DNA of 64,000 nt from Catonia carolina (Eukaryota > Arthropoda > Insecta > Hemiptera > Achilidae): the NCBI GenBank assembly GCA_035578175.1, contig JAQMRL010000006.1, positions 23,099,506 to 23,163,505 on the forward strand, given 5' to 3'. Shown here in pieces: positions 60,105 through 64,000 of this stretch. The translations under genes and the position numbers were made by a program. The stretch's first letter is position 1. Each line of letters starts with the position of its first letter. The notes under the pieces are model-generated. The model did no database searches, had not been told where the DNA came from, and saw only the letters and a list, made by a program, of their open reading frames with translations.

Positions 60105-61426
60105 TGTAACGTTTAATTTGGGTTCTTCCGGATCTGGTTATAACAAATAATAGATAAATTTATTTTAGACTAATAACAATATTTATTAACAAATAATAAA
60201 TTACAACAAATCATTACGCTTAGACTATTGACAAATTACAATATTAAATTACTTAGATTAATTACATAAATGATCTGTTTGTGCGTGATCATTTATTTAG
60301 AGTGTCACAGGACCGACTGTCTTTGAATGCTTTATGAACCGAGGGGTACAAGAGGGGGAGACCGAGGAAGTGATGAACGTCAAAAAGGTTCAATTACAGC
60401 CTAATTCATGATGGATGACGACGACGAAATCAATTACATTAGATTGATTACTAAACTTAAAACAAAATGTGGCAATTTACAATTTATAAATTAAATAGTT
60501 AATAAACCTGTTATCTACAAAATCAAAGAATTTTAGTACTCAAAATGAATTACGGAAAACTGCTCACTCGTAAAACGTTAAGTGTTAATAGAGTTTAATA
60601 AGTAACATGCTCTAATCATGTTTATTTAAGTTGTCCGAAAATTAAACGGATTCGTTAATAGGCGGGTGTTTTTTACATAAAAAGGGGAGAGATTTTGCCA
60701 GAAAAAGATATTAAGAATTCTTTTGAAATCTAGTAAACACATACTAAAAGAATAGATTAGGCTATATCAGGAAAATGATAAAAGATGTCTCGAAACTACC
60801 AATAAGGTCTATATACAAATAAAATATTTAATTCACTAATATGAAAAATATAAAATCCCTGGATGGCGATATTAAACGTCGGGGGAAAACCTTAATTGTT
60901 TGGGCTCTGAAAATGGCAGTTTAAGCGGTTGTTGTCTAGGCGGGAAGAGTCGGTCGTAGTCGTCGAGGCGGTCGAAGATGGGCGACAAGGCGTCTCGTCG
61001 TCAAGGGGAGACGTCATCTTCTTCTCTCGCAGTAGTGCGTCGATGCTTCCAGTGGGCGCAACGCTCGGTTGAGAGACCGCTGTGGGCATCACTCGCGGCA
61101 GCGGGCGACGGCGGTTACTGTGTCGGATCGACGAGCGAAAGCATCATCTTCTCTCTTGCGGAGTTCTCAATGCGTCTTCTTCGGAGTCCGGTAAACTTAT
61201 GCCGATGGTAAATGTCTTGTCGAAGCTGTAGAGCGGAATAGAATGACAATCAGGCTCAGTGGAGCGTTCTTGTATAGCTACCAAAGGAGGGGGGTTTCTA
61301 GCCTTCTACAGAGCCGACAAAGGTCTACCGCTCCTGTCGGAACTATTGTCGGGTTCCCTCTGTCGACATGACTGAAGCTTTATCGGCCAGGAGCACAGTA
61401 CCTATTCAAAGGGGGTGACGGTGACA
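60105..61426 (-). repeat. Candidate solo LTR, GC-rich (1322 bp)
   Basis: It begins TGTAACG and ends GGTGACA, so both borders show TG..CA with TGTNAC inverted ends. It is flanked by ATAT and ATAC, a 4-bp duplication with one difference. On the minus strand CTATACAAGAACGC, followed by CTGAGCCTGATTGTCATTC, looks like a core promoter and start region. The CpG-rich half (60890-61430) is unlike its surroundings. A LINE 3' end is nested at 60338-60430. No internal retroviral genes are adjacent. Confidence 0.45.
60338..60430 (+). pseudogene. Short LINE 3' end
   Basis: GVQEGETEEVMNVKKVQLQP, then ATGATGGATGACGACGACG, is the end of a non-LTR polyprotein and its (GAC/GAT)n tail. Confidence 0.5.
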
Positions 61427-61429
61427 ATA

Positions 61430-62590
61430 CAATGAATAACTAAAAATTACAGACAATAAAAAGGTCAATAATAATGTAATAGTAATGGATACACTATAAC
61501 TTTACCTTTTCAGAAACAATACCGGCCAGATAGCAAACATCTTTATTTCATAATAACCAATTCTATCTCGTAACTATTATATTATTATTATTATTGGTAC
61601 AATATTTCTAAAAGTAATAGAATAAAATAAACAAACGGATTTTCTTTTTCTAAATTTTAATGACACGAATTCATTACAAAATCTAGCCTATGTATTTATT
61701 TACTAAATTAAATTTATAATTTGATTATCCATAATATGTTCTCATACCAAAAATAATATTATTAGCTCTACAGAACAGTAAAAAGATCGGCCATAAGTTA
61801 ATTAACATGAAAAGGTATTTTCCAGTAGAGATACCTGTAAAAAGTACTGTTCAACATTTAAATTCCAAAAAATAAAATATTATTAACTTAATTTTGGGAG
61901 AATTTGATTCACTTTTTCCTATTCGTATGCAAATCACGTTTGCATGACACAAATTTGTGGCACAGTTCATTCCACTTAATACCTTCGATATTGTGCGTTT
62001 TTGTCACTACAACACACATTTTTTGTTTTCATAAACCAGTTTTTTATTTTTTGACATAAATTTAAAGAAAATTCCAAATTCTTCTGCCATAGAATTTTCC
62101 GTCATTTTGTATTCTTTAACAACTAAGGTAAAAATGTTCTCTCCAAAACCGTCATCTTTATTAATGGCACTGCTTTCCCATATAGCCTACTTGACAATAA
62201 ACAAATTTGTGATATGTGTTCAAATGGTCGATTGAACCATTCGAACCAGGAAAGTTATTAATACTAATTTTAAAAAAATTTAAAAAATTTTTGGTTATAA
62301 TAAATTTTTTAAAGATTAGTGAATTGAATTACGGACTCATTAGTCATTTTTATCTTCCTGTTATTATTCTTGGTTGTAGTTATCGTTTCTTTTTTACCAA
62401 AAAACCCAAAATTATATTTTTTGTAAAGTTATTATAAATCTTTTATTTTGTTTTTCTCCGCTAAAATGTTTTTGTAATCATTACTATAAAAATAGAATTT
62501 AATAGTTACAGGTATTATAGCAAATGCGTAGCAAAATCTAAAATGAAGCTATTATAATCTGTAATTAAGTTTTATGAAACAGGAAGATAG
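61430..62590. other. AT-rich spacer, no feature recognised
   Basis: There is an ATT microsatellite around 61580-61598. No domain was found in the frame at 62216-62437. Confidence 0.5.
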
Positions 62591-62935
62591 CGACAAAGAA
62601 GAAAGAAAAAAGAAGGAAGGGCGATGGCGATGGACGATGTTATAGAAGCAAGGAAAGCTAAATGTGGAACGAACAAATCCAAAGTAAAGGAATGCGGAGA
62701 AAGAGAGCGAAAGAATGAATACATGAGGAAGAGGGAGAAAGATTTTGTGCGAGAGAAAATTAAAATAGAGAGCGAGAGCGAATTTGTATACAACAAGAAC
62801 CGCTACTTAAAAAATAGTAATAATACTAAAAGTAAAGTGAATCTAAATTTACACTTGAAATATTTTAAAGAAGAAGAAGAAGAAAAAGTCTGGTTAAAGA
62901 AAAACGGTGTACGGTTAAAAGAAGGGGAATAAGTT
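62591..62935 (+). repeat. Purine-rich low-complexity tract
   Basis: Nearly 350 bases dominated by A and G, including a (GAA)n block at 62871-62886. Open frames on either strand through it (Lys/Glu/Arg-rich on +, Ser/Leu/Phe-rich on -) follow from this composition. Confidence 0.6.
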
Positions 62936-63218
62936 TAGGTAAAGCACGGTGATGCGATACATACACAGATGTCACGTGGCCCCGCCTTCCTATTTCAGAA
63001 CAACTAATCACACCAGATTTAAAAACGACGATCTCTCATTAACAACTTTTAAACAAACAGCATTCGCACGCAACTTACCTTTACATTTATAAAATTTTGA
63101 GGTTATTACACACGGGCAGATATCGGTCAGTGGAGTTAAATGTAGGGTTTCACACGTTGACTTGATTACATTGGTCCTCATGAAATCAATAAAGCATGGT
63201 TATGTTTACATGAAGTAT

Positions 63219-63595
63219 GTTGGTGGTCATCAGCCGAAAAGCTGGTTTGAACCTCTAGAGGCTTTACTAAGTTAAACGAGGAGTTATGTGCTTTACCAGC
63301 CTCGCTCACCGAGTAGAAAAGTATGCTTATCAGGATGCCAGGGTCTCAAAAAGCACCTACCTTCCACCCTGCAAATGACACCTTCATTTCATTCATAGGT
63401 CAGATATAATAAAATTCATTACTCTTAGAAGAGATAACTCTGATTAGTGCCTTTTACACCTCTACCTCTTTTGTTCTTAAATGTTTCAGTTGTATAATTG
63501 GCTGACCATGTGATAAGAAACAAAACAAATTTTTATACTTTCAGAACTAGCAGATCGAGTGCTAATAGTTTAACACTCCACCTGCATGTTATGGG
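63219..63595 (-). repeat. R400 repeat, copy 11
   Basis: Starts GTTGGTGGTCATCAGCC and ends CCTGCATGTTATGGG on the + strand. The (GTT)n end is degraded to GTTGGTGG. Confidence 0.85.
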
Positions 63596-63897
63596 AAGAC
63601 ATAAAGGACAGGCCTATTAAGTGAAAATGACAATCTTCTGCTTCAGTTTTTTGTCTCCAGTTTAGTGAAAAGAATTCATAGATATGCTCAACCCGCTGCT
63701 CAATTTGGTCCAATCCGCGCAACTACGTCACTCACGTAAAACGAAATCAATTTATTTCCGCTTGCCAGCTATTGACAATAATTGAGTTAGTACAACCAAA
63801 TATTGAACAGGCAGTCATTTTTAGGTTTACTTCAGTAACTGGAGATATACAAGAAAAATAAGGTAAAATAAATCGTGGATTATCATTTAAACAGCAG

Positions 63898-64000
63898 GTT
63901 CCTCTAAAAAGATTAAAAAACCGCCAGATGGATTGACTGTTTTTGTTTCTACGGGTAAAGTTGATTCAAATTTATTGGAACATTTAAAATTAATTCATTT
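63898..64000 (+). CDS. Possible coding exon running off the right edge
   Basis: After AAACAGCAG (acceptor ending at 63897) the frame SSKKIKKPPDGLTVFVSTGK, VDSNLLEHLKLIH is open for 34 codons to the end of the window. The G-x-TVFV...VDSNLLEHL pattern resembles the first strand and helix of an RNA-recognition fold, but this is a guess. A weaker acceptor AAACAG lies 3 bases earlier. Upstream there is a stop in frame, so splicing is required. Confidence 0.3.

Noticed and set aside
60892..61211. Opposing open frames in the CpG-rich island
   Set aside because: Both strands are open because GC-rich sequence has few stops; no domain is visible and LTR-like borders explain the segment better.
62624..62932. 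102-codon Lys/Glu-rich open frame and its opposite-strand partner
   Set aside because: The frame follows from a purine-rich tract; both strands are open, which is the mark of biased composition.
6927..63595. CRISPR-like array, because of eleven regularly similar repeats
   Set aside because: The units are 400 bp, on both strands, kilobases apart and diverged; the window is eukaryotic.

Overview
This is an AT-rich eukaryotic nuclear window with long introns and a very heavy load of old and young transposable elements. Canonical GT-AG introns, mariner, hAT, gypsy, LINE and tRNA-derived SINE elements, and the style of the host proteins point to an arthropod, most likely an insect. The species cannot be fixed from the sequence.

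Layout. 1-3586: the 3' part of a Ty3/gypsy retrotransposon with an open pol frame. 4914-23167 (+): the last ten coding exons of a large host gene, joined here with matching splice phases into 862 codons of one protein. The protein has low-complexity Q/N/H-rich regions, a coiled coil and a C-terminal SAM domain. Its introns hold an intact hAT element (17149-19532, perfect 8-bp target duplication), a mariner remnant interrupted by a Harbinger-type MITE, and many smaller repeats. 23168-31956: intergenic, repeat-filled. 31957-54500 (-): a second host gene, a three-exon atypical dual-specificity phosphatase of the DUSP14/18/21 type. Its N-terminal exon lies 17.3 kb upstream of the catalytic exons. 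The 17-kb intron holds an intact mariner (45664-47011), several LINE 3' ends and duplicated repeat blocks. 54501-64000: the phosphatase 5' flank, then repeats, a probable GC-rich solo LTR (60105-61426) and a possible exon at the right edge.

The two host genes converge (+ then -), with about 8.8 kb between their stop codons; nothing ties them functionally. The most unusual repeat is an about 400-bp family present 11 times in 64 kb on both strands. It ends in an (AAC)n-type tail and carries a short reading frame that is still recognisable in several diverged copies. No CRISPR array, operon or intact tRNA/rRNA gene was seen. I found no clear new multi-gene system; the leads are this repeat family, nested insertions, mariner copies without a catalytic core, two adjacent near-perfect hairpins, and the edge exon.
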